52,193 nt of DNA from CAZKUN01 sp964555935 (GTDB lineage Bacteria; Armatimonadota; Zipacnadia; Zipacnadales; VGFC01), in contig CAZKUN010000034.1 of the NCBI GenBank assembly GCA_964555935.1, positions 1 through 52,193 of the forward strand. The letters are read 5' to 3'. This document shows, in pieces, positions 1-8,917 of the stretch. Positions within the stretch are counted from its first letter, which is position 1, and every line of letters starts with the position of its first letter. Position numbers and translations under genes: made by a program. Under the pieces are notes generated by a model that searched no databases, was not told the DNA's origin, and saw only the letters and a list, made by a program, of their open reading frames with translations.

Positions 1-1
1 G

Positions 2-1396
2 GACCCCGTGCGTGATGCCCTTGCGATCGTGAAGCTGCGGACCGTAGTTGATGCGTCCCATGTTCTCGACGAGGATGTCAAGCGTGCACGTGCCCTCGCC
101 ACACGCGATCTTAGTCTCGTCTTGCTGGCCGTTACGGTATATGGCGCCCGTGTATTCGCCATCCACGAAGATCTGCGCGCGGTCACGCACGTCCTGGATG
201 ATCAGAGGCAGCTCTTCACGTGGCCCCCGGACTTCCGTGCGGTAGAGGATGAAGCCGTAGTTCTGCCCGACCACTTCCATGGGCACCGGTGAGGGGCGGC
301 GGATGGGCTCGCTGAGCGCGGGAAGCGCCTCCAGCAGCGGCACTGATTCGGTCAGCTCGACAGGTCCACACGCGCCCTTCGGCGGCGCATCCTCGACGTC
401 GATCTCCGGCACATCGACGTACTTGGCGATCGTCTCCTTGAACGCACGGTACTTATCGGTCAGGTCGCCCGCCTCGTTGATGGCCGCATCCGAGTCGTAG
501 CTGCCCACGGTCGGCTGGTACTCATCCGGGGTACAATTCGCCCCGTTCATGAAGCCGAAGTTCGTGCCGCCGTGGAACATGTAGATGCTCACGGATGCGC
601 CGAGTTCAAGCATCCGGTCGAGCGTTGCCGCCGCGCTCTCGGGCGAGCGGGTATGGTGCTCCTCGCCCCAATGGTCGAACCACCCGGCCCAGTACTCGCC
701 GCACATGAGCGGCCCGTCAGGTTGGTGTTCGCGGAGCTTGGCGAACGCCTCATCGGGCCCCGAGCCGAAGTTCGCGACCTTGAGAATATGCGGAAGCGTC
801 CCGCCCTCGAGCATCCAGTCTGAAGGCCCGTCAGAGGTGAAGAGCAACTCCTCGATCCCGCGCGAGCGCAGGCCGTCCTCGAGGTGGGCGAGGTACTGCT
901 TGTCGTTGCCGTAACTACCGTATTCGTTCTCGACCTGCACGGCGATGACGGGTCCGCCGTTGGATGCCTGCAGCGGCGCGATCCTTGGGATGAGCGCGTC
1001 GAAGAAGCGATCGACAGCGTCGAGATAGGGTTGATAGGCGCAGCGGAGTTGCATGTGGCCATCGGCCAGCAACCACGCGGGCAAGCCGCCCAGGTCCCAT
1101 TCCGAGCAGATGTAGGGACCAGGACGCACGATGACCATCAAGTCGTTCTTCGCCGCCACCTCGATGTAGCGCGCGATGTCGCAAATGCCCTCGAAGCAGA
1201 ACTCGCCCGGCGCGGGCTCGTGAAGATTCCAGGGGACGTATGTCTCGAGCGTGTTCAGACCGCACGCTCGCATCTTGCACATCCGATCGTCCCAGTATTC
1301 GGGGACGACCCGGAAGTAGTGCATGGCTCCGGCGATGATCTGTAGGGGTAGTCCGTCCTGGACAAAGTCGTTCCCTACCACGGTCACGGGCTGCAT
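2..1396 (-). CDS. GH35 beta-galactosidase, 3' end cut by window edge
   Basis: Retaining glycoside hydrolase that would release terminal beta-galactose from glycans. The reading frame stays open to the left edge, giving about 465 residues. The GH35 acid/base motif ENEYG places Glu158, and the nucleophile region GEYWAGWFDHWG places Glu234. The substrate-site stretch PGPYICSEWDLGGLPAWL and the C-terminal GRINYG...DRKGI are also typical of the family. The ATG at 1396 is chosen because GGAGG lies six bases upstream. No signal peptide is visible, so this enzyme may act inside the cell, unlike its upstream neighbours. It is the last visible gene of a five-gene minus-strand run, 88 bases after the preceding stop. 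The family call is firm; activity on a particular linkage is inferred. Confidence 0.93.
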   Translation of the reverse strand, partial: MQPVTVVGNDFVQDGLPLQIIAGAMHYFRVVPEYWDDRMCKMRACGLNTLETYVPWNLHEPAPGEFCFEGICDIARYIEVAAKNDLMVIVRPGPYICSEWDLGGLPAWLLADGHMQLRCAYQPYLDAVDRFFDALIPRIAPLQASNGGPVIAVQVENEYGSYGNDKQYLAHLEDGLRSRGIEELLFTSDGPSDWMLEGGTLPHILKVANFGSGPDEAFAKLREHQPDGPLMCGEYWAGWFDHWGEEHHTRSPESAAATLDRMLELGASVSIYMFHGGTNFGFMNGANCTPDEYQPTVGSYDSDAAINEAGDLTDKYRAFKETIAKYVDVPEIDVEDAPPKGACGPVELTESVPLLEALPALSEPIRRPSPVPMEVVGQNYGFILYRTEVRGPREELPLIIQDVRDRAQIFVDGEYTGAIYRNGQQDETKIACGEGTCTLDILVENMGRINYGPQLHDRKGITHGV

Positions 1397-1484
1397 CCAA
1401 TGCCTCCGAGAATCGACGGCACGATCTCCTCATGTCAAAGCAACTCGCCTATGTTCCTCACCGGGCCGGTCGATCCTTCGCGCG

Positions 1485-3923
1485 TCAGCGCAACTCTATC
1501 ACGCCCCAAATGTCGAGGCTTGGCACGGTGATGACAGTGGCGCCGTCAACGGTACTGATGGCCAACTCGGTCTCGGCGGCGAACGCCGCATCCGCGTCGG
1601 CAGGGAGCTTGGCGCGCAGCATCGGCTGATACATCGTTCCTCGCGTCAGTGCTCGGCCTGAGAAGAGCTTCGCGTCTACCGTGACCATGAACGGCCCCTT
1701 CGGAGACATGGCCCTCGCATCCGCGTCGTAGTCGCGGTTTAGCACGTGGAGGACGCATGGGGCCTCGGCGTCGCCGGGCCTCGCGCGCGGAAGCACCCAC
1801 ACTCCCTCGGCGCCCGACACCGTAATCGGCCTCGGCACGGACGCAGGCAGCGCTCCGCCGTAATGCTCGACCACCGGCCGGGCGCCTGATAGCTCTCGGA
1901 TACGGTCCAGCGCCGCGCTGTCCAACAGGTGCGGGCTGCCGACGAGAATCGCCGAGGTGTCCGACACGGCCGCTGCATCGACGTGGCGTTCCAGTAGGTC
2001 GTTTCCTTCGACCGCCATGCTGAATGGGATGCTGTGATTCGCCAGTTGGCTGACCAATGCGTTGAGCGCCGTCGCTTCACGCTCGATTGCATCGCAACTG
2101 ATGGCAACGCTGACGACCGAGACGGGCTCGTAGCCGTCCAGCAGATGCCCCACGCTCTTGATGAACCGCGCCATGCAGGCATACTCGTCACTCACCGGTC
2201 GGTAAGTCTGCGACCCCAGCACGGGGTCCATTATCCATGCCTTGCAGGGCATCATGAGATGGTGCCCGAGCGCGTATCCCATCGCAAGCCAAGATGACAC
2301 GAGCACAGGGCGTTGGTCGCGTTTCATCTCGTACCAGTCGTGCCCCATCGCCGTGCTTGCGACAGGCTGACCGAACGCATCGGCGAGCCTGTAGACGAGT
2401 ACTGGGGCGCTTGGGACGCGCAGGTTCTTGGCGTCGTGTCGGACCTCAGTGGTCATGAAGTCCTGCAGTTCGAGGAACGGGAGCTTAATCCACGAACTCG
2501 CGTTGGCGTTCATCGAGAGTGGGATGTCGCGGCCCACGCGCTCGCGCACAATGTCGCGCAACTCGCGCACGTGATCGCGCGTCGTGAAGAGCTGGAACCG
2601 AACGAATTCGCGCCACAGCGGGGCGGCCTTTGGGTTGCCCCCATCCGCGAGCACAAACGCCCGGTAGTCGAAGCCATCGAGCGACTCGATGCCCGCGTCG
2701 CGCCAGACCTCTTCCGGCCGCGCTTTCAGCCACTCGCGAAACGCCGTCATCGCATGGTGGCTGAAGTCACCGGGAGTGGGGTGCTGCAGCCCATACGAAC
2801 CCATCGCCGGCTCATCAAAGTGGATCGCGGTTGCGCCCGCTTCGGCAATTGCGAGCATGTGCTCGCGAAACCACTTCCGGGCCGCGGGCGAGTGGACGCT
2901 TGCCATGGGGATGCGCCAGCGTTTCCGCAACCACGGCACGCCGATCCAGTCGCCCTCCACGTTGAGAACCGTGTCGGCGGTCAGGTCGACGCCCGCCTCC
3001 CCGAGCTTGCGAATTGTGCCCTCGTTATCCTTGCGCAGCTCCCAGAAGAGGCCCTGGTTGGGAGAGCTGCGGTCGCCCTGCGACACGACGAACCGCCCGC
3101 CCTCCTGGGCCATCGCACAGTCGACCGCGTGTATACGGACACCCGCGTCGGTCGCCGCCTGGATGAGTGCCTTGCGCTCGGCGATTCTGTCCGGTTTTGC
3201 CGCGAGCTGCCCTCCCCATGCCACCACATCGATGAGGTACTTGCGGAGCACCTCCGGGTCGCCCTCCTGGTACATCGCGATGATGTCGGAGTGCCGGATC
3301 AAGTCGCCCCGCGTGCTCACGCATCGCGCGCCGGTCAGCGGCGCAGGCGGCTCTGGCGCGGGGCGTTCGCTCTCGTCGAGGTGCTGAATCGATATGCTCG
3401 CCACGTCGACCGTGCCCAGTTCGCGGAGCGCCAGGAAGAAGCGGGCGTCGCCCGTCTCGGTCGGCTGGGCGATGTGGCTGAGGTCCTGCCACTCGGGCGT
3501 CAGACGGATGCGCGTCTCCCAGAAGCGGATGCGCGGCTCCTGGTGCTGGCGGACCTCGATCGAGACGGTGGCGCCAGTGTCGCTCCGCATTCGAGCGGAA
3601 ACACGGTACGTCTCACCCGCCCGCATGGCGATGGGGAAGCCCGACCTGAACTGAAGGACGCTCTTGGGGTCGTCGGCATCTGTCAGTTCCAGCCGCAGGA
3701 ACGACTTGCCGTCCTCCTCGAGCCGGCTGTAGCGCGTGCTCGCGCCGCTCCACGTGGAGACATCCTCCCACTGCTCCGGCAGGTCGCCCTCGGCCACGCC
3801 GGTGTCGTAGCTGCTCGTGTTCGGACGCCATTCACCGGCGAAGTCGCCGTTGAGAATGAGTTCCTCGCCCGCGCGGCAAGCGGACGCCAGCAGAATGGCC
3901 GACAGGATGGTCAGCGCGCGCAT
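1485..3923 (-). CDS. Exported glycosidase-like TIM-barrel protein with N-terminal carbohydrate-binding domain
   Basis: About 812 residues. The ATG at 3923 has a GAGGAG box upstream and begins a signal peptide (MRALTILSAILLASA) followed by a Cys, so lipoprotein processing is possible. Residues about 20-185 resemble a CBM4/9-type jelly roll (LILNGDFAGEW..., ...VDVASISI). The rest resembles a barrel of the GH42-like kind: DLTADTVLNVEGDW, then AIHFDEPAMGS with the acidic pair Asp370-Glu371 where a catalytic acid is expected, and a C-terminal region like a GH42 trimerisation domain. I cannot assign a CAZy family. It starts 10 bases after the stop of the lyase gene, so it is co-transcribed. Its role in glycan breakdown is inferred from fold and context. 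Confidence 0.75.
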   Translation of the reverse strand: MRALTILSAILLASACRAGEELILNGDFAGEWRPNTSSYDTGVAEGDLPEQWEDVSTWSGASTRYSRLEEDGKSFLRLELTDADDPKSVLQFRSGFPIAMRAGETYRVSARMRSDTGATVSIEVRQHQEPRIRFWETRIRLTPEWQDLSHIAQPTETGDARFFLALRELGTVDVASISIQHLDESERPAPEPPAPLTGARCVSTRGDLIRHSDIIAMYQEGDPEVLRKYLIDVVAWGGQLAAKPDRIAERKALIQAATDAGVRIHAVDCAMAQEGGRFVVSQGDRSSPNQGLFWELRKDNEGTIRKLGEAGVDLTADTVLNVEGDWIGVPWLRKRWRIPMASVHSPAARKWFREHMLAIAEAGATAIHFDEPAMGSYGLQHPTPGDFSHHAMTAFREWLKARPEEVWRDAGIESLDGFDYRAFVLADGGNPKAAPLWREFVRFQLFTTRDHVRELRDIVRERVGRDIPLSMNANASSWIKLPFLELQDFMTTEVRHDAKNLRVPSAPVLVYRLADAFGQPVASTAMGHDWYEMKRDQRPVLVSSWLAMGYALGHHLMMPCKAWIMDPVLGSQTYRPVSDEYACMARFIKSVGHLLDGYEPVSVVSVAISCDAIEREATALNALVSQLANHSIPFSMAVEGNDLLERHVDAAAVSDTSAILVGSPHLLDSAALDRIRELSGARPVVEHYGGALPASVPRPITVSGAEGVWVLPRARPGDAEAPCVLHVLNRDYDADARAMSPKGPFMVTVDAKLFSGRALTRGTMYQPMLRAKLPADADAAFAAETELAISTVDGATVITVPSLDIWGVIELR

Positions 3924-3933
3924 CGTGCTCCTC

Positions 3934-6900
3934 TCATTCCGGCGGCAGTTCGACCAGATACGCATCGTCGACGCGCATGACGGCGCCCTCGCGCTCTGCG
4001 TGCATGTGCAGGCGCAGGTTGGTGAGATCCTCGCCGGCGGGGAGGGTGAACTCGCGAGATGTCTCGGTCCACTCAGCGTTGTCTGCGATCTTATTGGTCG
4101 TTTGGTGGAACTGCCATGAGACGTCCGTGATCTGGATGCCCACACTGGATTCAGCGTCGTTCCTCACCCAGACGCCGACGCGGAAGCGGCGATCGTAGTC
4201 CACCGGTGAGACCCCGGGCCAGCCCACGTAGGCGCCGAAATCGCCGCCGGCCTTCGTGCAGGTGATCCGGGCGCAGCGCGAGCCGTCCCGCCCGTCCTCG
4301 GCGCTCTCAAGCGTGCTCTGGGCATCGTTCGTGATGGTGCCCGCGCGCCATCCGAGCACGGCCCCGCTTGGGCTGATGTCCTCGAAGCTCGCGTTGGGCA
4401 GGAGGTTGCGCCCGTACGCTCGCCGCACGGTGACCGATTCGACCTCGCAGTTGCCGCCTTCGGTGCTGTCGAGCGTGAGCCCGATCCGAGCGCCGGTCGC
4501 GATATCCATGAGCGGCGTCACGTGCTCCTGCCAGTCGTCCGAATTCTCGGGCGTCCAGCGAGATTCCGTCTTGCCCGCGCCGACGGTGATCGGACATGGC
4601 TTCGCCCTTGATCGGCGGGCCCTTACAACGAGTTCGTGGTGTCCTGTGGGGCCGTCGTACCGGGCCGAGTATCGCGCGCGCCCGACCAGCGGGAAGACCT
4701 CGACAGGCATCTCGATGGTCGTTCCGTCCTCCAACACCAGCCGTGACGCGGGCGCGCTGGGCGTCGTCACCTCGCCCGTGGTCGGCATGGCCAGGCGCGT
4801 GCCTCCGACCTCCAGCATCGTGCCACCGGCGGCGAACGAGGCGCGCGCGCGACCTCCCTCGAGGGTCAGCGCCACGGCCTCGGCGTCAGTCCGCAGCCCC
4901 ATCTCGGGGATGACCGCCATATCGGCCCCCGGGGCCTTGAAGATGAGAATGTGCTCGATGCCCTCGTCGCGCACCCGCGCCGCCACGCAGCCCTCACCGT
5001 CAACAGCCTCGCTCTCTGGCAGCGTCTCGCTCTCCCTGGCCCGGTGTGGGAGGATTACGAGCAGCGATTGGCGCTCCGTTGCCTTTTCCTCGAGCGAGGC
5101 GGTGAGGTGCCACTGGTTGGGGTCGCCCCTCTCGGGCGGCACGGTGAATTGGTCGGTCTGGCTGAAAGCGAGTCCGCGGGGAAGCAAGTAGTCGACGCGG
5201 CACCGGGCATCGGCTCGGCGGACGGTCACTCGTTGCCTGGTCTCGTCGACGGCCATCTCGTCGAGCGAGTGCAGCATCCACTGGTAACCGGATGGCTCCT
5301 CGGCGGCAAGTTCGTCGTGGATCGCAATGATCGCCGGCCCACCGGTCAGCAGCGGGCGCGCGAACAGGATTCGGCGTCTGAAGTCATTCAGAATGCCTGG
5401 ATACGCTTCCTTGGCTTGGCCTACGGCGTAGTCTGCGTAGGCGGATGACTCAAACCGCGTGATCTCGCCCCTGGCGTCCCAGTTCCACGTCTCCGGTTGG
5501 CCCTCGCCGTTGACGAGGACGGAGTTGGAGGCCACCGTCTTGCGCGTCCATTGGACGTGGTGAGGGCTGCCATAGTAGGGGTAGTAGCCCGATGCGATGA
5601 TCAGCGGCTCGCCGAAGGCATCGAGCGCGAAGGTGTTCTGGTCCGCGTAGGCGTGGCTGATCCCGCCGAATGGGCAACTCCGGAAGAGAAGCTGCACGTT
5701 GTCGGCGGGGCTCCAGAGAGCCGAGTGCATGCACGCTTCGCCAACGGACGGGAAGCACTTGCTCTGGGGCAGATCGATCGGCTCGCGTGGCTCGAGGTCT
5801 GAGACGTCCCACATCCACGCTTCCAAGCCCGATGGACTGTAGTTCTTCTGGCTCGCGAACCAGAGAGCGTATGGATCCTGGTACAGCGCCGCCAGGCGAT
5901 ACATCGTCCCCGCGCCACCGGACGCGCCGGCCTGCCCATCGCCAAACGGGCTCATCTTCGCGTGCGGCGGGTTGGCGTAGAGCTTCCACATTGCCTGATT
6001 GCGAAGGGACGATCTCTGGGCAATCGGGGCTCCCGTGTTCTGCTCGACGAGGTAACAGGTCCGCGCGAACACGTCCGCCACCCATCCCCAGTACGGCGGA
6101 CCCTCCTGCCAGCCGCCGTCGTCGCCCCCGTAGGGCGGGTAGTACGGGCTCCAGAGCTGCATCATGCAGTATCGGAGCATCTCCTCCGTATCGAGATCTC
6201 CCGCCATCGCGAGGCTCGCCTCGAGCATATCGGGCAGGTAGTACCCCATGTTGTGGCTCTCGTAGGGGAAGCGCTCGAAGGGGCGATTGTCCCAGCGACC
6301 ATACATCTCCGCCATGCGCGCTTGCATCACGTCGCGACAGGTCTCTCGCTCCTCGGTCGTCAGAACCGGGTAGATCCAGTCATACACGCGCGGGCAGTAG
6401 CGCACGAACTCGGTGGCCGGCTCATCATTGTGGCCGAGGCTCGTGCTGCCTCCTGGGTCCCAGCTTAGGAAGTTCATCAGAAGCCGCGCAGCCGCCCGGG
6501 CCATCGTCTCATCGCCGCTGAGGAGGTACCCCTCGGCGAACCGGCTCATTCTCCGGAAGACGGGGCGCGTCGTCTGGAAGATCCGCACGTAGACGGGCGC
6601 GCGTTCGGGATCGTCCCGCGCGGGCAGCATCTCCGGCTCGGGGAGCAGATCCTCCGTCAACGCCTGCTCGGCGTCGCGCCGGATACCCTCCAGGAGTCTC
6701 CCCTGCGTCTGGGCTGCCCACGCCCGAAGCTCGTCTAGTTCGTCCGCCTGAACGGCGACCCTTGGGTGGGTCGTGCCCAGTCTATCAATGACCGCAGACA
6801 CGTCCGGGAACGGCACCTCGACGGCGTCATCTGAAATGGCAAACTCTCGCGTCATTGACCACTCAACTGAGTTGGCGGGCCGCCACCGCCAGTGCCATGT

Positions 6901-7182
6901 CCCGGGCTCGAGGATTGTGGTGGGAACGTGGATCAGCCATGGCGTCTCGACCCGAGTCGTGCCGTCATCCGCAAACTCCCCATCTTGGCTGTACTGGAGT
7001 TCGTACCCATCAGCCGGCTCAGCGGGCACCCACACGAAGGCAGGCGGATTGGCGGCTAGCACTGCACCATCCGCCGGCCAGGGCCTCGTCTCAAACGGGG
7101 CCGCCGGGGCCTCGATCTGCGACCATGCCGCGCCGCACAGCAGCGCGGCTGTGATGGCGAGCGAAACGGGGAGCGTGTTCAT
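3934..7182 (-). CDS. Exported heparinase II/III-type polysaccharide lyase (DUF4962 N-terminus, PL15-like)
   Basis: About 1082 residues. The signal peptide is MNTLPVSLAITAALLCGAAWSQ. A fibronectin-like DUF4962 start (NPPAFVWVPAE) precedes an alpha-toroid and a heparinase II/III beta-sandwich. Likely catalytic residues are His310 (ESHNMGYY), Tyr364 (EGPPYWGW) and His510 (SHAYADQNTF). Their spacing (54 and 146) closely matches His/Tyr/His of heparinase II (202/257/406), and the first two match His311/Tyr365 of the PL15 exolyase Atu3025, from memory. A C-terminal jelly-roll module starts near NLLPNASFED. The ATG at 7182 is used because it begins the signal peptide; the longer frame upstream overlaps the previous gene. 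Predicted role: beta-elimination of a uronate-containing polysaccharide outside the cytoplasm. The substrate is not determinable. Confidence 0.85.
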   Translation of the reverse strand: MNTLPVSLAITAALLCGAAWSQIEAPAAPFETRPWPADGAVLAANPPAFVWVPAEPADGYELQYSQDGEFADDGTTRVETPWLIHVPTTILEPGTWHWRWRPANSVEWSMTREFAISDDAVEVPFPDVSAVIDRLGTTHPRVAVQADELDELRAWAAQTQGRLLEGIRRDAEQALTEDLLPEPEMLPARDDPERAPVYVRIFQTTRPVFRRMSRFAEGYLLSGDETMARAAARLLMNFLSWDPGGSTSLGHNDEPATEFVRYCPRVYDWIYPVLTTEERETCRDVMQARMAEMYGRWDNRPFERFPYESHNMGYYLPDMLEASLAMAGDLDTEEMLRYCMMQLWSPYYPPYGGDDGGWQEGPPYWGWVADVFARTCYLVEQNTGAPIAQRSSLRNQAMWKLYANPPHAKMSPFGDGQAGASGGAGTMYRLAALYQDPYALWFASQKNYSPSGLEAWMWDVSDLEPREPIDLPQSKCFPSVGEACMHSALWSPADNVQLLFRSCPFGGISHAYADQNTFALDAFGEPLIIASGYYPYYGSPHHVQWTRKTVASNSVLVNGEGQPETWNWDARGEITRFESSAYADYAVGQAKEAYPGILNDFRRRILFARPLLTGGPAIIAIHDELAAEEPSGYQWMLHSLDEMAVDETRQRVTVRRADARCRVDYLLPRGLAFSQTDQFTVPPERGDPNQWHLTASLEEKATERQSLLVILPHRARESETLPESEAVDGEGCVAARVRDEGIEHILIFKAPGADMAVIPEMGLRTDAEAVALTLEGGRARASFAAGGTMLEVGGTRLAMPTTGEVTTPSAPASRLVLEDGTTIEMPVEVFPLVGRARYSARYDGPTGHHELVVRARRSRAKPCPITVGAGKTESRWTPENSDDWQEHVTPLMDIATGARIGLTLDSTEGGNCEVESVTVRRAYGRNLLPNASFEDISPSGAVLGWRAGTITNDAQSTLESAEDGRDGSRCARITCTKAGGDFGAYVGWPGVSPVDYDRRFRVGVWVRNDAESSVGIQITDVSWQFHQTTNKIADNAEWTETSREFTLPAGEDLTNLRLHMHAEREGAVMRVDDAYLVELPPE

Positions 7183-7192
7183 AGAAGACGCC

Positions 7193-8917
7193 TCATTCCT
7201 CGCTGGTGAGCATCTTGGCGACCGGCTCCAGCATCGCGTCCGCGATGATGCGGTGCCCCTCGACATACGGATGGCATCCATCCTCGATCAGTTCCAGTCC
7301 ATCGTCTCGCCCGTCGAAAAGCTCGAACGCATCGACCAGCGGCGCATCCAGCTCCTCGGCAAGATCCCGCACCGCCTGCGCGTAGACGCGGACTTGGTAG
7401 TTCATGTCCTCGTTCTCGGCATAGGCTCCGATGTGCGAGTAGGCATAGGCGCGGCTCATCGGGCTCGGCGTGCAGAGCACCACGCTTGCCCCCGCCTCCC
7501 GGCACCGCCTCACGATCTCCCGCAGGTTCGCCACGTAGTCCGCCAGCGACACCCTCGGCTCCGTGCGCGCAACGGGCCCGCCGTCGACCATTGCCGCATC
7601 GTTAACGCCGAACATGACGATCACTAGCTCCGGCTGATTCTCGATGACATCCGCATCGATCCGCGCGAGGCCCATCGCCGTGTTGTGGCCGCCGACGCCG
7701 GCGTTGACGACCTTCACATCGAGACCGCGAGTCTTCAGGTCCTCCTGCAGCAGGTGGCGGAAGGTCTGGTACTCGTTCACGCCCGCCCGCACGCCCTTGG
7801 TGACGGAATCGCCAAACGCGACGATGTTGCGCGGTTGCGGCATGTTGCGGGCCTCCTCGATCCACTCACGGGTCAGCCGGGCATAGTGCACGGAGTTGCC
7901 GCCCGCCGCCCGTTGCCACCAAGCCATCAGGATTGTCCCATCAGCCGCCTCCGCCAGGGATGGGTAGCAGGCAGTCTCGTACGTCAGGCCACCACTCTCG
8001 ACCGCTTTGGGCTCGGTGATGATACGTGGCGGCGACCATGTTTCGCAGTCATCGTCGCTGATCGATACCACCAGTGGGAAGCGCGAGTTGGGACTGTTAT
8101 CCCACGATCTCACGATGCCGCCGTCGGCCAGCCTCAACAGCGCCGTCGGCGAGTTGTTGGCGTTGAATTCGCTCGGAACAGGCTTCTCCCACGTGACGCC
8201 GGCGTCATGGCTCACCGTCTCATACGGCCGGGGGCCGCCGGTGCGCAGGACCATGAAGATGTCGCCATTGGATAGAGCCGCGATGGCCGGCTCATCGGCG
8301 CCGATCGGGTAGACATCCGTCTCCACGTCCTCGCCGGGCTCCCACGTGCGCCCTCGGTCTTCGCTGATTAGGACGCCTGATTTCAGGAACATCCCGCCCT
8401 CGCCCTTCGCCGCTTTGCCCTCCTCGGCCGGGACATCCCACGAGTAGCCCAGTATCACGCGATCTCCGCCCGTCCAGATGGGCGCGTGGATCATCCCGCA
8501 GATGTAGTTGCGCTGGACGGGAATCGGCGTTACTTCCTCCCACGTGAGGCCCGCATCCTCGCTGACCGCCCGTCGAATGACGCTCTTCGTGGCGAATACG
8601 AGCGCGTGGGTCGCCGTGACGGTGATGCGGTCGCCATCGACGATGATGTTGGCGTCGGTGACGTAGAGCGGTCGCACCAGGTCCATGACCTTGACCGGCT
8701 CCGACCACGTCGCTCCGGCGTCGCTGGTGGACTGGATCCAGACCGATTGCGTCTTGTTCGAGTACACGCAGTAGATGGTCTCGCCATCAGACGTGCCAAG
8801 GGTCGGGATCTCGACGTTGCCGTCGAGTTCGGTGCCCAGTTGGCCCATAGGCAGAGCGTCTTGCCCGAGAGCCAAGCCCGGCGTGACCAACATGGCGAGC
8901 AGTGCTGTCATTCTCAT
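7193..8917 (-). CDS. Sialidase-like (BNR/Asp-box) propeller fused to SGNH/GDSL esterase
   Basis: About 574 residues with signal peptide MRMTALLAMLVTPGLALGQ. The N-terminal half is a six-bladed sialidase fold with five Asp-box-like motifs (STSDAGATW, SEDAGLTW, SEDRGRTW, SHDAGVTW, SDDDCETW). The C-terminal half, from about residue 363, is an SGNH hydrolase: block I FGDSVTKG (Ser371), NAGVGGHNT, block III GVND, and block V DGCHP (Asp546, His549). The arrangement suggests one polypeptide that removes O-acyl groups and a sialic-acid-like residue, though Asp-box propellers are not always sialidases. The ATG at 8917 overlaps the TGA of the upstream gene (ATGA), implying translational coupling. The stop lies 10 bases before the lyase start. 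Confidence 0.85.
   Translation of the reverse strand: MRMTALLAMLVTPGLALGQDALPMGQLGTELDGNVEIPTLGTSDGETIYCVYSNKTQSVWIQSTSDAGATWSEPVKVMDLVRPLYVTDANIIVDGDRITVTATHALVFATKSVIRRAVSEDAGLTWEEVTPIPVQRNYICGMIHAPIWTGGDRVILGYSWDVPAEEGKAAKGEGGMFLKSGVLISEDRGRTWEPGEDVETDVYPIGADEPAIAALSNGDIFMVLRTGGPRPYETVSHDAGVTWEKPVPSEFNANNSPTALLRLADGGIVRSWDNSPNSRFPLVVSISDDDCETWSPPRIITEPKAVESGGLTYETACYPSLAEAADGTILMAWWQRAAGGNSVHYARLTREWIEEARNMPQPRNIVAFGDSVTKGVRAGVNEYQTFRHLLQEDLKTRGLDVKVVNAGVGGHNTAMGLARIDADVIENQPELVIVMFGVNDAAMVDGGPVARTEPRVSLADYVANLREIVRRCREAGASVVLCTPSPMSRAYAYSHIGAYAENEDMNYQVRVYAQAVRDLAEELDAPLVDAFELFDGRDDGLELIEDGCHPYVEGHRIIADAMLEPVAKMLTSEE

Noticed and set aside
2313..3980. 555-codon open frame on the plus strand
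   Set aside because: Antisense shadow of the glycosidase-like gene; no recognisable motif or ribosome-binding site.
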